Source: Minisyncoccota bacterium
GTDB taxonomy: Bacteria > Patescibacteriota > Microgenomatia > PFEM01 > JAFGMK01
Length of the DNA: 47,051 bases
Reading direction: 5' to 3'
Assembly: GCA_016927565.1 (NCBI GenBank)
Contig: JAFGMK010000031.1
Coordinates: 1-47,051, forward strand
Shown here: piece after piece, positions 1 through 9,570 of the stretch
Layout of the letters: each line of letters opens with the position of its first letter
Position numbering within the stretch: position 1 is the stretch's first letter
Notes under the pieces: model-generated
Seen by the model: only the letters and a program-made list of their open reading frames with translations
Told to the model about the DNA's origin: nothing
Databases searched by the model: none
Translations under genes and position numbers: made by a program

Positions 1-824
1 AGATAATGGCCGCCATACCACCCCCACTGGCCAATTAGACGGAGATGATCAAAGAAAAAGCCAATTTTCATTGGTCGAAAAGGCGTCGCTTCAGAGGCCG
101 CTCCGGCCAAAGAAAAAGTACTTGAAATAAAGGTCGGAATCCACCAAAAATTAAACAGCCCCACAAGCACTAATAAAAACAAGTGGAGCTTAAAAAAAAC
201 AAATAGTTTTTTTAAGGTTAATCGCCGGGTTAACGAAACCACTAGCAGATATAACAAGAGACTAAGCGGAACTACTGATATTGCCGGCGGATTAAGACTC
301 GGACCAGCCAGTCCCAACGAGACCAAAGCGATCAAAAAGACATATTTAAGCTTCTCTGTTTTTAGCAGTTGGTAATAAAAAACAAAGACTAAAGGCCAGA
401 AAACCGATATCGGCCAAAACCGGTCCTGAAAAGAAGTCACAATCCGAAAGGGATTTAAAACATAAAAAAAGCTGGCAAAAAAATTGATCGACCAGTGATA
501 ACGAGGAAATAACTTTGAAGCCAGATAGTAAAAGCTAAAAAAAGAGCCGAGATAAAGAAAAAGCCAATAAAGATTCTCGATTACGACTAAATCCAGACCA
601 AGCCATTGGAAAAAAGCATAGAAAGCCCCCAGCGGCAACCAGTCGTTTACAGGGTAATAATAACCATGGTTAATCTTCGACCAAACAAATCTTCGGTCAA
701 GAAAAGAAGGATTCAGAAACCAGCTGATATCCCCAGCGGCGATTAATTTAAACTTGGTTAGCTGAAAAATAACTAACCCAAAAAAAAGCGCCACCCCCAA
801 AAACAAACCCAATTTCTTTAACAC
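1..824 (-). CDS. Large multispanning membrane protein, 3'-truncated by window edge (GT-C-like / AftD-like integral membrane protein)
   Basis: Hand translation of the reverse complement from a GTG at 824 is open to position 1: MLKKLGLFLGVALFFGLVIFQLTKFKLIAAGDISWFLNPSFLDRRFVWSKINHGYYYPVNDW...FRPMKIGFFFDHLRLIGQWGWYGGHY. Many hydrophobic helices. Not in the ORF track because it has no stop in the window. Overlaps the upstream stop at 818-820. Confidence 0.75.
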   Translation of the reverse strand, partial: MLKKLGLFLGVALFFGLVIFQLTKFKLIAAGDISWFLNPSFLDRRFVWSKINHGYYYPVNDWLPLGAFYAFFQWLGLDLVVIENLYWLFLYLGSFFSFYYLASKLFPRYHWSINFFASFFYVLNPFRIVTSFQDRFWPISVFWPLVFVFYYQLLKTEKLKYVFLIALVSLGLAGPSLNPPAISVVPLSLLLYLLVVSLTRRLTLKKLFVFFKLHLFLLVLVGLFNFWWIPTFISSTFSLAGAASEATPFRPMKIGFFFDHLRLIGQWGWYGGHY

Positions 825-1522
825 TTTAAAACTAAAACCAAATAATTAATAAAGATTTCTTGAGAAACAAATAGCCGATCCAAGAAAAGAGCCAGATAGG
901 AAAAAAGCAAGAAGGGCGGATAGATGATTATCGACACTAAATAAGCCGCTCGGTTCCGAGCGGCGAAATTATTAAGATATTCATTAAAAAGCAACGCTAC
1001 TGTTGAAAAAAGAGATCCCTGTTTTTTAATCTCCAAAACTTTTGCTTTTTGACCTTTGAGACAGTTTAAAAAACCATATTCCGTCAGCCGCTGGAAATCA
1101 TCAGGTTTTTCGTGAAGTCCGCCAATCAAAGGAAAACTTAGCAGAAGGTAACCATTTTTTTTGGTTATCCGCAGCATCTCCTTAATCATTAGAGTCGGCT
1201 GGGGATGATGCTCCAAGACCTGGAAACTAACGGCCACATCAAAGCGATGATCAGGAAAGGGCAAGCGATAGTTTTGGCGATAGCTTTTTTTAAAAAAATA
1301 GTCAGGCTTACTGCCAGGAAAATCCTTATTAATCGAAAAATCAGGAAAGTCAATTCCCTGATAGCTGGTAATATCATTAAAAAAAAGTCGGTAGGGTTTT
1401 TGGCCGCAACCAATATCAATCAGATCTCCTGAAAAATGATACTCTTTAGCCAGCCGACGAATATCCCGGGTTAAATAGTGTTTAATCAGGAAAAATGGAG
1501 ATAAAAAAAACCTTAAGGGCAT
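818..1522 (-). CDS. Class I SAM-dependent methyltransferase
   Basis: ORF 818..1528 (TTG at 1528; ATG at 1522 more likely). Motif I LIDIGCGQKPY and post-motif DVAVSFQVLEHHPQP, typical of Methyltransf_11. Confidence 0.85.
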   Translation of the reverse strand: MPLRFFLSPFFLIKHYLTRDIRRLAKEYHFSGDLIDIGCGQKPYRLFFNDITSYQGIDFPDFSINKDFPGSKPDYFFKKSYRQNYRLPFPDHRFDVAVSFQVLEHHPQPTLMIKEMLRITKKNGYLLLSFPLIGGLHEKPDDFQRLTEYGFLNCLKGQKAKVLEIKKQGSLFSTVALLFNEYLNNFAARNRAAYLVSIIIYPPFLLFSYLALFLDRLFVSQEIFINYLVLVLKC

Positions 1523-1554
1523 TATCAATCAATTTACCATAATTAACCCCCGTC

Positions 1555-1583
1555 TTGAAGAGAGGATCGTCAACTGTTAGAAT
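1555..1583 (+). promoter_or_regulatory. Putative sigma70-type promoter with extended -10 for the plus-strand GT
   Basis: TTGAAG (1555-1560), 17-nt spacer, TAGAAT (1578-1583) preceded by TG-T (extended -10). Confidence 0.5.
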
Positions 1584-1599
1584 TCTAGTCGGCCACAAA

Positions 1600-1637
1600 C
1601 ACCTTCAAGATGTAATCTCTTAGCATCTAAAAAGGTG
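1600..1637 (+). promoter_or_regulatory. Bipartite stem-loop in the predicted 5' leader of the plus-strand GT
   Basis: CACCTT-ca-AGATG-taatctcttag-CATCT-aaa-AAGGTG: 6 bp outer and 5 bp inner stem. Confidence 0.4.
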
Positions 1638-1670
1638 AATTATTTGTAAGTAAATAAAAACTTAAAAGCA

Positions 1671-2819
1671 ATGATCAGATTCGACCAGGCTCTGATAATC
1701 ACCCACGTTTACTACTCAAAAAACAGGAAAGAACCCACTGATGGACCCTACTCCTCGGTTTATAAGTCTCTTAAAAACAAGATCAAAAAAATAGAAACCT
1801 GCCAGCTGCCGATTGCCAGTTTTGAAAATAAAATTGTTTGGGGCCGCTGGCCACGGCTTAAAAAGATAACCCTGCCGGCCTGGTTGAGTTGCTGTCCGCC
1901 GATTAAGTATTTAGTTGATTACTTCCTGATCACGGGCTACGCTTTAAAATTCATTCTTACTGATCGCGCTTTGAAAAAAGTTATCATCGCCATTGACCCG
2001 CTCTCTTGTCTGCCGTTGATTCCTCTTAAAAAGCTTTTTTCCTTCCGTTTGGTTTTTTATTGTGTTGACTTTAATCGAAAACGAAGTTCCAACAGGCTTT
2101 TGCAGAAATTTTATGAAATTGCCGATAAAATTTCCAGCCAACACAGCGATCAAACCTGGGTAATTAGCGAGGCCCTTAAAACATATAAAAAAGACCATTA
2201 CCAGATCAAGTCTTTTTATGTTCCGAATTCACCCGTCTTCGACTCCCAATACGGACAAAAAGGTAAACTCCAAAAAAAAGGCAACAAGATCGCCTGGACC
2301 GGCGGCTTTATGACTGATCGGCAGTTTGATCTTTTGTTTGGCATCCTTTCCAAAATTCAAAAAATAAGACCAGAGATGGAATTTTATTTTGCTCCGATCG
2401 TCAAGCATCAAAAATTTGTTAAGTTTTGTCGTGATTATCAACTTAAAAAAAGCCGGGTCCTTTATCTTAAAAATCGGGAGGAGTGTCTTAATTTTTTCAC
2501 CCGTTGCGATTTGGGGATTGCTATTTATGATGATCAATTCGGGTCAACCAAGTTTATTGAACCCTTGAAAATCTGGGATTTTATGATTTGCGCCATGCCC
2601 TTTATTATTTCCAGTGAACCATCGATCTCTAAGCCAATCAAAAAGGCCGGGATAGCTTATTTTTTAGAACCCGGTAATAAGATCCCGAAAGACGGCTCGT
2701 TTGAAACTTTTTTAAAAAAGGAAAACTTAAAAAAAAGGCAAAAAGACTGTCTCGCTTTGGCTCAGAAATTTGATATTCAAAAACAAATCTTAAAATGCCT
2801 TCAAAAGATGGAAATCTAG
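1671..2819 (+). CDS. Glycosyltransferase, GT4-like (GT-B fold)
   Basis: 382 aa ORF, C-terminal FIEPLKIWDFMICAMPFIISSEPSISKPIKKAGIAYFLEPGN resembling a GT4 donor site. Main plus-strand CDS. Confidence 0.75.
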   Translation: MIRFDQALIITHVYYSKNRKEPTDGPYSSVYKSLKNKIKKIETCQLPIASFENKIVWGRWPRLKKITLPAWLSCCPPIKYLVDYFLITGYALKFILTDRALKKVIIAIDPLSCLPLIPLKKLFSFRLVFYCVDFNRKRSSNRLLQKFYEIADKISSQHSDQTWVISEALKTYKKDHYQIKSFYVPNSPVFDSQYGQKGKLQKKGNKIAWTGGFMTDRQFDLLFGILSKIQKIRPEMEFYFAPIVKHQKFVKFCRDYQLKKSRVLYLKNREECLNFFTRCDLGIAIYDDQFGSTKFIEPLKIWDFMICAMPFIISSEPSISKPIKKAGIAYFLEPGNKIPKDGSFETFLKKENLKKRQKDCLALAQKFDIQKQILKCLQKMEI

Positions 2820-3781
2820 AAGTGAATTCGATACCAAGCGATTGTTTCCTTTAACCCCCTAGTAAGACCGTATTCTGGCCGCCAGCTTAAAATCCGCCTC
2901 GCTTTGGCCGCTTCTAAATACTGATGTCTGATCTCACTCTTGGCTTGGTTTAGAATCTTATATTTAGGCTCCTGCTGACAAAGCCGGTAAATCTTTTTAA
3001 CCAGAGTTAAAACTGAAACCGGTTTCCCGTTGCTAAAATTAAAGGCTCCGCCAGCTAAATGCTTTTTCTTCATCAGCCTGGCTAAAAGAAGATAGCCGGA
3101 AACAATATCGCTTACAAAAACATAGTCTCGGGTAAACCGACCATCGCTCCGAATTAAAAAAACCTCATTGGCCAGGGCTTTTCGAATCGCATCCGGAACG
3201 ATCCGGGAAAAATGAAAATCGCCCGGGCCGTAAATATTACCGCACCGGGTCACTCCAACCGGAACTTTAAAAGTTTTAAAATAAGCCCGGCAAATCAAAT
3301 CGGCCGAGGCCTTGGAAACATCGTAAGGATATTCTCCTTTTAAAGGAGTCGTTTCCCGGTACGGAAGCCGACGATGACTGCCATAAGCCTTATCACTGGA
3401 GGCAACCACCATTGCTTCCAGACAGTCCATATTTCTGGCCGCTTCCAGTAAATTAGCAGTTCCTAAAACATTAACCCGAAGCGCTTTTAAGGGATAACGC
3501 TTGGCCAAACCGACAATAGACTGGGCGGCTAAATGAAAAACAATTTCCGGCCGGTATTTTTCAAAAATCCGATTGATTAGCCGATAACTAACTACACTCC
3601 CCTTAATTCCCTTTATTTTCCTCCGCCAACCTTCAAGTATCGACAGGGGCCGCTGCCTGGCATTATCTAAACCAATTACCCGGGCGCCTTTTTCTATCAA
3701 TACCTTCGTCAGCCAAGAGCCTAAAAAGCCCTCATAACCAGTTACAAAAACCCGCTTATCAGACCAGTAGGAGTCCTTCAT
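2816..3781 (-). CDS. rfbG: NAD-dependent sugar dehydratase, CDP-glucose 4,6-dehydratase-like (RfbG family)
   Basis: KRVFVTGYEGFLGSWLTKVLIEKGARVIGLDN nucleotide-binding motif, ASSDKAYG and YPYDVSKASADLI catalytic region. ATG at 3781 gives an ATGA overlap with the upstream RfbF-like gene (ORF track start 3820). Confidence 0.75.
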   Translation of the reverse strand: MKDSYWSDKRVFVTGYEGFLGSWLTKVLIEKGARVIGLDNARQRPLSILEGWRRKIKGIKGSVVSYRLINRIFEKYRPEIVFHLAAQSIVGLAKRYPLKALRVNVLGTANLLEAARNMDCLEAMVVASSDKAYGSHRRLPYRETTPLKGEYPYDVSKASADLICRAYFKTFKVPVGVTRCGNIYGPGDFHFSRIVPDAIRKALANEVFLIRSDGRFTRDYVFVSDIVSGYLLLARLMKKKHLAGGAFNFSNGKPVSVLTLVKKIYRLCQQEPKYKILNQAKSEIRHQYLEAAKARRILSWRPEYGLTRGLKETIAWYRIHF

Positions 3782-4566
3782 TTCTGCCAAACCTCCCAGG
3801 GAGCCTTTCCTTGAGCCCAAATTTTATTAAGATAAAGATATTCCTTCGGCGTATCCATGCCTAACCAAAAACCCCGGTGCTTAAAAACCCCCAACACGCC
3901 ATCCCGAGCCATTTTGGCCAAAACTTGTTTTTCAAAATCCAGATTACTGCTGGAGTCAAAATATAAATCAATCACCTCTCGATTAAAAATCATAAAACCG
4001 CCGTTAATAAAGCCCTGACTTGTTTTCGGCTTTTCCCGATACCTGGTTATCTTCCGGCCTTTAATCGCCAAAACTCCGTAACGGCTAGGCGGGTGGATCG
4101 CTGTCATGGTTCCCAACAAGCCTGATCTTTTATGAAATTCGGCCAACTCTCCCAGATTTAAATCAGTCAGGCCATCACCATAGGTAACCGAAAAGAGCTT
4201 ATCCTGACCCAGATATTGTCTGACTTTAAAAATCCGGGCTCCTTTTTCCGTTTCTTCACCGGTCTCGGCTAGGGTAATCTCCCAATCCTCAATATCCCGA
4301 AGGCCGTGGCAAACAACCGACTTCTGCTGATTAAGCCGAACAGTGACATCAGCCGTCTTAACCGAATAATTTAAAAAGAACTCTTTGATCGCCCAGCTGT
4401 TATGCCCCAAACAAAGAATAAACTTTTTAAAACCATAAGCAGCATAACTTTTCATAATGTGCCAGACAATCGGCCGATCACCAACAAACAACATTGGTTT
4501 GGGGATGCCGGCCGAGACCTCCCTTATCCGCATGCCTTTTCCGCCGCACAAAATGATTACTTTCAT
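3778..4566 (-). CDS. rfbF: Glucose-1-phosphate cytidylyltransferase (RfbF-like)
   Basis: MKVIILCGGKGMRIREVSAGIPKPMLFVGDRPIVWHIMKSYAAYGFKKFILCLGHNSWAIKEFFLNY is the RfbF N-terminal signature. AGGAGG Shine-Dalgarno upstream of 4566. Confidence 0.88.
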   Translation of the reverse strand: MKVIILCGGKGMRIREVSAGIPKPMLFVGDRPIVWHIMKSYAAYGFKKFILCLGHNSWAIKEFFLNYSVKTADVTVRLNQQKSVVCHGLRDIEDWEITLAETGEETEKGARIFKVRQYLGQDKLFSVTYGDGLTDLNLGELAEFHKRSGLLGTMTAIHPPSRYGVLAIKGRKITRYREKPKTSQGFINGGFMIFNREVIDLYFDSSSNLDFEKQVLAKMARDGVLGVFKHRGFWLGMDTPKEYLYLNKIWAQGKAPWEVWQK

Positions 4567-5762
4567 AAAGCCTCCTTTGCCACTGATAGTAACATTCTCT
4601 CAAATTGTTGGTAAATCTTTTGGGGATTAAAATTAGCCGTTACCTGTTTTCGGGCGGCTCGACCTATCTTTGCCAAAGCAGCCGGCTCCTGTTCTTTAAT
4701 CCGAAAGAGTTCCTCGATTTTTTTCACAAAAGCCTCTACGGAAAGATTAATCAAAAAGCCGGTTTTCCGATCAACAATAATTTCTCGAGGTCCAGGGATA
4801 TCGGAGGCAATTACCACTCGACCGGCTGCCCCGGCCTCCAAAACAACAAAGTTTACGGTTTCATGACGCGAGGGGACCAAAACAATATCCGTCCATGAGT
4901 AATGCCTTCCGATTTTAGAATTGGGGACATAACCCAAATAATCGACATTTTCAAATTCTTTTCCTAAGTTGACCGCTTCCCGCTGATAAACTTGATTGTC
5001 TCCCTGACCGGCTAAACGGAAGTGCAATTTAGAAAAAATCTTTTCCGTTGAAAGAGCTTTGATAACAGCAAACAGAATATCAATTCCCTTCTGTTCGACA
5101 AAACGACCAACAAACAAAAATCGCAGGCAGCGGTGAGTACCGATTAGTTCTGACTTGACCCGGCTAATACCAGTTGTTTCAGCCTCAAAGGGGTGATGAA
5201 TCAGGATTGCTTTCAGGCCGAATCTTTCCTCGATCAGGCGCTGATCATCCCGATTCGGAACCTGAACCAGCCCGGCTCCCCTAAGCAACCAGCGGTAAAG
5301 AGGGCTGGCGTACAAAAAATTGTGTAATTTATTGTGAAAGCAACCGACAAAGGGAATTTTAATCGCTGTGTGGACTCCGACCACAATCGGAGGAAGGTTT
5401 TTAAGGCCCATTAATTTCAGCAAAAAAAGGTCATAAAATTCATTTTTAACATAAATCACCTGGTTTTTTTTCAAAAGCGATTTCATTTTCCTCAGCGGGA
5501 TTGAATGCCAATTGGCCAAGCCGATTTTTCTACTAACCTCGGCCTTAGTTTCTCTTTGAGTAACCGCTACTTTTTGGCCGTAATACAAACTCCACAGCTT
5601 AACAATCTTTTGAGAAGAAGCCTCGTCAATCGTAATCAAATTAACTTCAGCTCCCCGCTCAGTCAGATTTCGAGCCAGTTCAATAAAATACTTTTCCACT
5701 CCCCCGCCATAAGTTAAAAGAGCCGGTAAAAACAACCCGACTCGAAGGTTTTTTTTTCTCAT
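4563..5762 (-). CDS. Glycosyltransferase family 4
   Basis: GGGVEKYFIELARNL N-terminus; FVGRFVEQKGIDIL; PSRHETVNFVVLEAGAAGRVVIASDIPGPREIIVDRKTGFL donor-binding motif. Confidence 0.92.
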   Translation of the reverse strand: MRKKNLRVGLFLPALLTYGGGVEKYFIELARNLTERGAEVNLITIDEASSQKIVKLWSLYYGQKVAVTQRETKAEVSRKIGLANWHSIPLRKMKSLLKKNQVIYVKNEFYDLFLLKLMGLKNLPPIVVGVHTAIKIPFVGCFHNKLHNFLYASPLYRWLLRGAGLVQVPNRDDQRLIEERFGLKAILIHHPFEAETTGISRVKSELIGTHRCLRFLFVGRFVEQKGIDILFAVIKALSTEKIFSKLHFRLAGQGDNQVYQREAVNLGKEFENVDYLGYVPNSKIGRHYSWTDIVLVPSRHETVNFVVLEAGAAGRVVIASDIPGPREIIVDRKTGFLINLSVEAFVKKIEELFRIKEQEPAALAKIGRAARKQVTANFNPQKIYQQFERMLLSVAKEAL

Positions 5763-6587
5763 TTAAACCAGTCTGGTATTTTTTAATAAAGTGTCCATAA
5801 TCGGCATTCTCCTTTCACTCGTATCCGCGTAATTTCGAAAAGCAACCAACTGAAAATCAAACCGACTAGAAGACAGCAGTTTAAAAAGAGAGCTAATAGT
5901 GTAGCGGGGATTATCTGCTATGGTCACCTCCAAAAATAAATACTTTGTTATGGCCAGTGATTTTTGAGCCCCCCTCAAGACAAGCGCCTCTGAAGTTTCA
6001 GTGTCAATTTTTAAGATGTCAATTGTCTTTATTTTTTCTTTTTTAACAAATTTATCCAAAGTCTCGGTTCTTACCTGAACGCTTCCTTTTGAACAGATGC
6101 TATTGGTGGCGCTGTCCTGGGAATCAGCCCTCATTCTGGCCATGCCTCTTTGACTTGACATTGCCAGGGGAAGCAGTTTTATTCTCGAATCGTCTGGGAA
6201 ATTTTTTTTTAACGTTTCAAATGTTAGAGGAACCGGTTCAAAACAATATATCAGGCAACGGGGATACCTCTCCCGCATCAGCTTAGCAAAAAAGCCAACA
6301 TTGGCACCAATGTCAATTACTGTTTGGATCGGGGTATCTATCTTGGCCAAATTTAACATTTTTCGGTGACGAGTCAAAAGGCTCTGATAACTGGCCAACC
6401 CCAGGCGCGAATCATAATAAATCTTATCACCGGCAACCTTAGCCCAAGCCTTGCCAAGTTCGAATGGTTTTAAAAAGTGCCTTATCAAAAGAAAGTATTT
6501 TTTGGTTAGAAAATCAAACTTTAAAAACCCCGGCCAGGGACAAACTTGCCAAAACAAATAATCCAGCTTTAACGATTTAAAAAACAA
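5763..6587 (-). CDS. FkbM family methyltransferase
   Basis: VIDIGANVGFFAKLMRERYPRCLIYCFEPVPLTFETLKKN and DILKIDTETSEALVLRGAQKSL, FkbM signatures. Confidence 0.9.
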   Translation of the reverse strand: MFFKSLKLDYLFWQVCPWPGFLKFDFLTKKYFLLIRHFLKPFELGKAWAKVAGDKIYYDSRLGLASYQSLLTRHRKMLNLAKIDTPIQTVIDIGANVGFFAKLMRERYPRCLIYCFEPVPLTFETLKKNFPDDSRIKLLPLAMSSQRGMARMRADSQDSATNSICSKGSVQVRTETLDKFVKKEKIKTIDILKIDTETSEALVLRGAQKSLAITKYLFLEVTIADNPRYTISSLFKLLSSSRFDFQLVAFRNYADTSERRMPIMDTLLKNTRLV

Positions 6588-6602
6588 GAGAATTCCTTTC
6601 TT

Positions 6603-7697
6603 TCAAACCCGATTATATATATTGGTAAGATCAAAATTATCTCTAACCTGGGCAATATTTTTAAGCATTTGCCGGTAATCATTTTCCCCGAGAAAAGCAA
6701 TTTTCTTTAAAATTTGTCTGGCTTCTTTTTCATTTTGATAGACATAGCCTAATTTTTTCTCCCGGATTTGGCTGGCAATTTCCGGCATATCGGAAATAAT
6801 GACCGGAATAAAGCAGGCCAGGTATTCCTTAACTTTAATCGGATCACAATATTTGATCCAGTCAGTATCGTCACCTTTAAGAGAATAAGGTGCCAAACCG
6901 AAGCCGGAAAACTTCTTTAAATAGGCAATCACGGCCGGATGTGGTTTTAGACCCATAAATTTTACCCGGTGGCTAATCTTTAAACTCCTAGCCAGTTTCT
7001 TAAGCTCCCCCTCATACTGACCCGACCCGATTACTTCAAGTTTAATTTTAATCTTAGGCAATAATTTGATAATGTTTTGAAGTCCCCTTTCGGGCGAGAT
7101 ATACCCAATAAACAAAATTTTTCTGGAAAATTTCTTCTGCCGATAGTCAATCCGGCCGATTTCTTTAAAATAAACACCGTTAGGAGTATGGACCATTTTC
7201 GCCGTTGGCACTCCTTCGCTTGCCCTGGCTTTTAGGGTTCTTTGACTATTGCAACAGACTTTATCAGCCCTGAGGGCGCAAAATTTATCCAATGCCACGT
7301 AAAGCCAATTTTGAAAACGATTGGCAAACCGTCGGCGAGCAAAGTCAGAGGTAAAAAAAACTACCTGCCTAATTCGCAAGAACTTTTTAAATACAATTAA
7401 CGGCAAAACTGCCAAACAATTAGTTCCAACCGCCTTATCGATCGGTTTAGGAATTTTGCCAATCCAAATAAGGGTTCGGCCCAGATCAGACAAATACCGC
7501 CGGGCACCCATCGTTTTAGATTTTTTTTTAACCAACAGGTGCTGGCCATGATAAAAAGAAGACTGATAAATCTTAACACCGTCAATCGGGAAATACATCC
7601 GGTAAAAATCAGCCGATTGCTGTTGGAAATAATCAGACAGAAGTTGAACCGGGCCGGGCAGTTCAGAAATGTGAGCCACCAGCAAAACTCTTTTCAT
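6603..7697 (-). CDS. Glycosyltransferase, GT4-like
   Basis: RKILFIGYISPERGLQNIIKLLPKI, VIGSGQYEGELKKLARSL, KVKEYLACFIPVIISDMPEIASQI. Confidence 0.85.
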   Translation of the reverse strand: MKRVLLVAHISELPGPVQLLSDYFQQQSADFYRMYFPIDGVKIYQSSFYHGQHLLVKKKSKTMGARRYLSDLGRTLIWIGKIPKPIDKAVGTNCLAVLPLIVFKKFLRIRQVVFFTSDFARRRFANRFQNWLYVALDKFCALRADKVCCNSQRTLKARASEGVPTAKMVHTPNGVYFKEIGRIDYRQKKFSRKILFIGYISPERGLQNIIKLLPKIKIKLEVIGSGQYEGELKKLARSLKISHRVKFMGLKPHPAVIAYLKKFSGFGLAPYSLKGDDTDWIKYCDPIKVKEYLACFIPVIISDMPEIASQIREKKLGYVYQNEKEARQILKKIAFLGENDYRQMLKNIAQVRDNFDLTNIYNRV

Positions 7698-8497
7698 CTT
7701 TTAAAAATTAGATCCAGCGAGTCAAGTTGCTCGTCTCGGTAATTTAGACAACCTGTTCCCGCCAAAGAAAAACTGTTCTTAATCATCGTCTTTAAAATTG
7801 CCTGCAGATTCTTTAAATCGACTACTTTCACTTCAATGATTATTACTCCGGTTATTTTTAAAGCCTTTTCAGCTCCTTTAAGTACCTGCTCTTCATATCC
7901 CTCAACATCAATTTTTAACAAGGAGATCCGGTTAATTTTCTTACTCTTTATAAAATCATCCAGCCTTATCTGGTCCGCCTTGACCAGATTTGACTGTTTT
8001 CCCTTTTGGGCAACAAATGATTCCTCGGGGGAGTTTTGATTAAAGCTAAAAGAAACGGTTTTTTTTAAATCGCCGACAGCTTGATTAAAATTTTTAATTT
8101 TTTTGATTCCGGCGCAATTTTTTTCTAGCAACCGATAGCTGTCACGGCCCGGTTCAAAGCTATAAATTTCGGCTCGGGGATTAAAATAGTTAGCCATTAG
8201 CGAAAAGGTCCCGAAACTGGCGCCCACATCAAGAATCACTTCTGCTTCTTGGTAATAAACTTGATAAAAAGCAAGATGGGCCATGAGGTGGTCCAGAAGT
8301 AAATTTACATGATCACCGAAAAACAAAAATTCGCGGCCTTTAAAAAAGTGGGTCTTTTTTAACTGACCGCGGAACCGCCAATTCAATAATAAATCAACCG
8401 GATAGACAAGAATAAACGAAAGCCTTTCCCCAAAAGCAATTCTGCTTTCAAAAAAAAGACGGATTATCATCCCCAAAAATAAACAAATCCTTTTCAT
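7694..8497 (-). CDS. FkbM family methyltransferase
   Basis: VILDVGASFGTFSLMANYFNPRAEIYSFEPGRDSYRLLEKN and SLLKIDVEGYEEQVLKGAEKAL. ATG at 8497 gives an ATGA overlap with the upstream gene (ORF track start 8512). Confidence 0.9.
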   Translation of the reverse strand: MKRICLFLGMIIRLFFESRIAFGERLSFILVYPVDLLLNWRFRGQLKKTHFFKGREFLFFGDHVNLLLDHLMAHLAFYQVYYQEAEVILDVGASFGTFSLMANYFNPRAEIYSFEPGRDSYRLLEKNCAGIKKIKNFNQAVGDLKKTVSFSFNQNSPEESFVAQKGKQSNLVKADQIRLDDFIKSKKINRISLLKIDVEGYEEQVLKGAEKALKITGVIIIEVKVVDLKNLQAILKTMIKNSFSLAGTGCLNYRDEQLDSLDLIFKR

Positions 8498-9567
8498 TTC
8501 TTTTTTTGCCAATCAGTCATGTTTTTTAAACAAACCGCGCAGTGAGGCCGGCGGCCCTGTTTTTTAAGCTGGCGGCGGAAATAGATAAATCCAGCATTAT
8601 TCCAAATCCTGATTAGAGGTTTTTTGAAAATATTGCCCAAAACTACCCCCTTTTCTCTTAGACGACAACAGGGGATCACGTCGCCATTGTTTAAAATCTG
8701 CAGCTCAGAAAAGGGTTGATAGCAGGCCAGTAAAGCCACCCTATCTTTAATTTGATATTGAGAGCCAGTCGGTAAAAATCTTCGCGAGAACTGTTCAACA
8801 ATCTTTGGGTTGTCGCCAAAAAAATAATCATCTCCGCCGGGGATGAAGGGCAAGCCGGTTCTGAACTGGTCAATACCAACCTGAATTGCCATTTTTCTGG
8901 CTTTCTCAACCTCGCTCTCATTAAACTTATTAACAATTAATTGCCATTGGACAATTGGGAAAAAGGATTTATTTTTTCGTTTGAGTTTAACCAAATAGGC
9001 CATGTTTTCAAAAACTCTCTTAAAGTTCCCGCCAATTCGGTAGCGGCCATAGCTTCGCTGACTAGTCCCGTCGAGACTGATATTAACCATGTTTATTCCC
9101 GCTAAAAACAACTTTTTTATCGTTTCCCGGGAACAGTTTAGATTAGTGTCGGCGGTAATAAAAAGGTTATTTTTCCTTCCCAGAGAAACATATTTTTCGA
9201 TTCCCGGGATAATGGTAATTTCACCATTGGCGCCAATTGCAAAATTGTACATAAAACCTTTAAACTTCCTAACTAAATAGGCAAACTGCCGATAGGTAAC
9301 GATTTTTCTTTTTCGGCTTGATGATTGAGTGTGAGTAGGGCAAGAAGGACACCGCAGGTTGCAGATATTAGTTAATTCTAAGCTAAGACTGCGGGGTAAG
9401 CTCCTCAGCCGCGCCTTTCTAAAAAGATACTCCCACTGATTAAGAAGCAAATTAGAAACCCGCCTGATGGTCAAAAACCTGGTTAGAATGATCAAACGGT
9501 AACGAAGGTGAGAAAATTTGATTTTGTTTTCCCTGGTGGAAGCTTTTGGAGTTGTGCGTTTGCCCAT
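8494..9567 (-). CDS. Radical SAM protein with SPASM-like C-terminal cluster region
   Basis: LELTNICNLRCPSCPTH (CX3CX2C) and ALLACYQPFSELQILNNGDVIPCCRLREKGVVLGNI...PHCAVC cysteines. Confidence 0.9.
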   Translation of the reverse strand: MGKRTTPKASTRENKIKFSHLRYRLIILTRFLTIRRVSNLLLNQWEYLFRKARLRSLPRSLSLELTNICNLRCPSCPTHTQSSSRKRKIVTYRQFAYLVRKFKGFMYNFAIGANGEITIIPGIEKYVSLGRKNNLFITADTNLNCSRETIKKLFLAGINMVNISLDGTSQRSYGRYRIGGNFKRVFENMAYLVKLKRKNKSFFPIVQWQLIVNKFNESEVEKARKMAIQVGIDQFRTGLPFIPGGDDYFFGDNPKIVEQFSRRFLPTGSQYQIKDRVALLACYQPFSELQILNNGDVIPCCRLREKGVVLGNIFKKPLIRIWNNAGFIYFRRQLKKQGRRPHCAVCLKNMTDWQKKK

Positions 9568-9570
9568 TCT

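Noticed and set aside
781-830. Apparent frameshift at the A8 tract near the left edge
   Set aside because: Recount of the tract (8 A on the plus strand) shows the GTG at 824 is in frame with the downstream membrane protein, so no frameshift is needed.
7694-8512. FkbM genes as plus-strand overlapping small ORFs (e.g. 7836..8039)
   Set aside because: Short antisense ORFs without family motifs; typical of AT-rich shadow frames.
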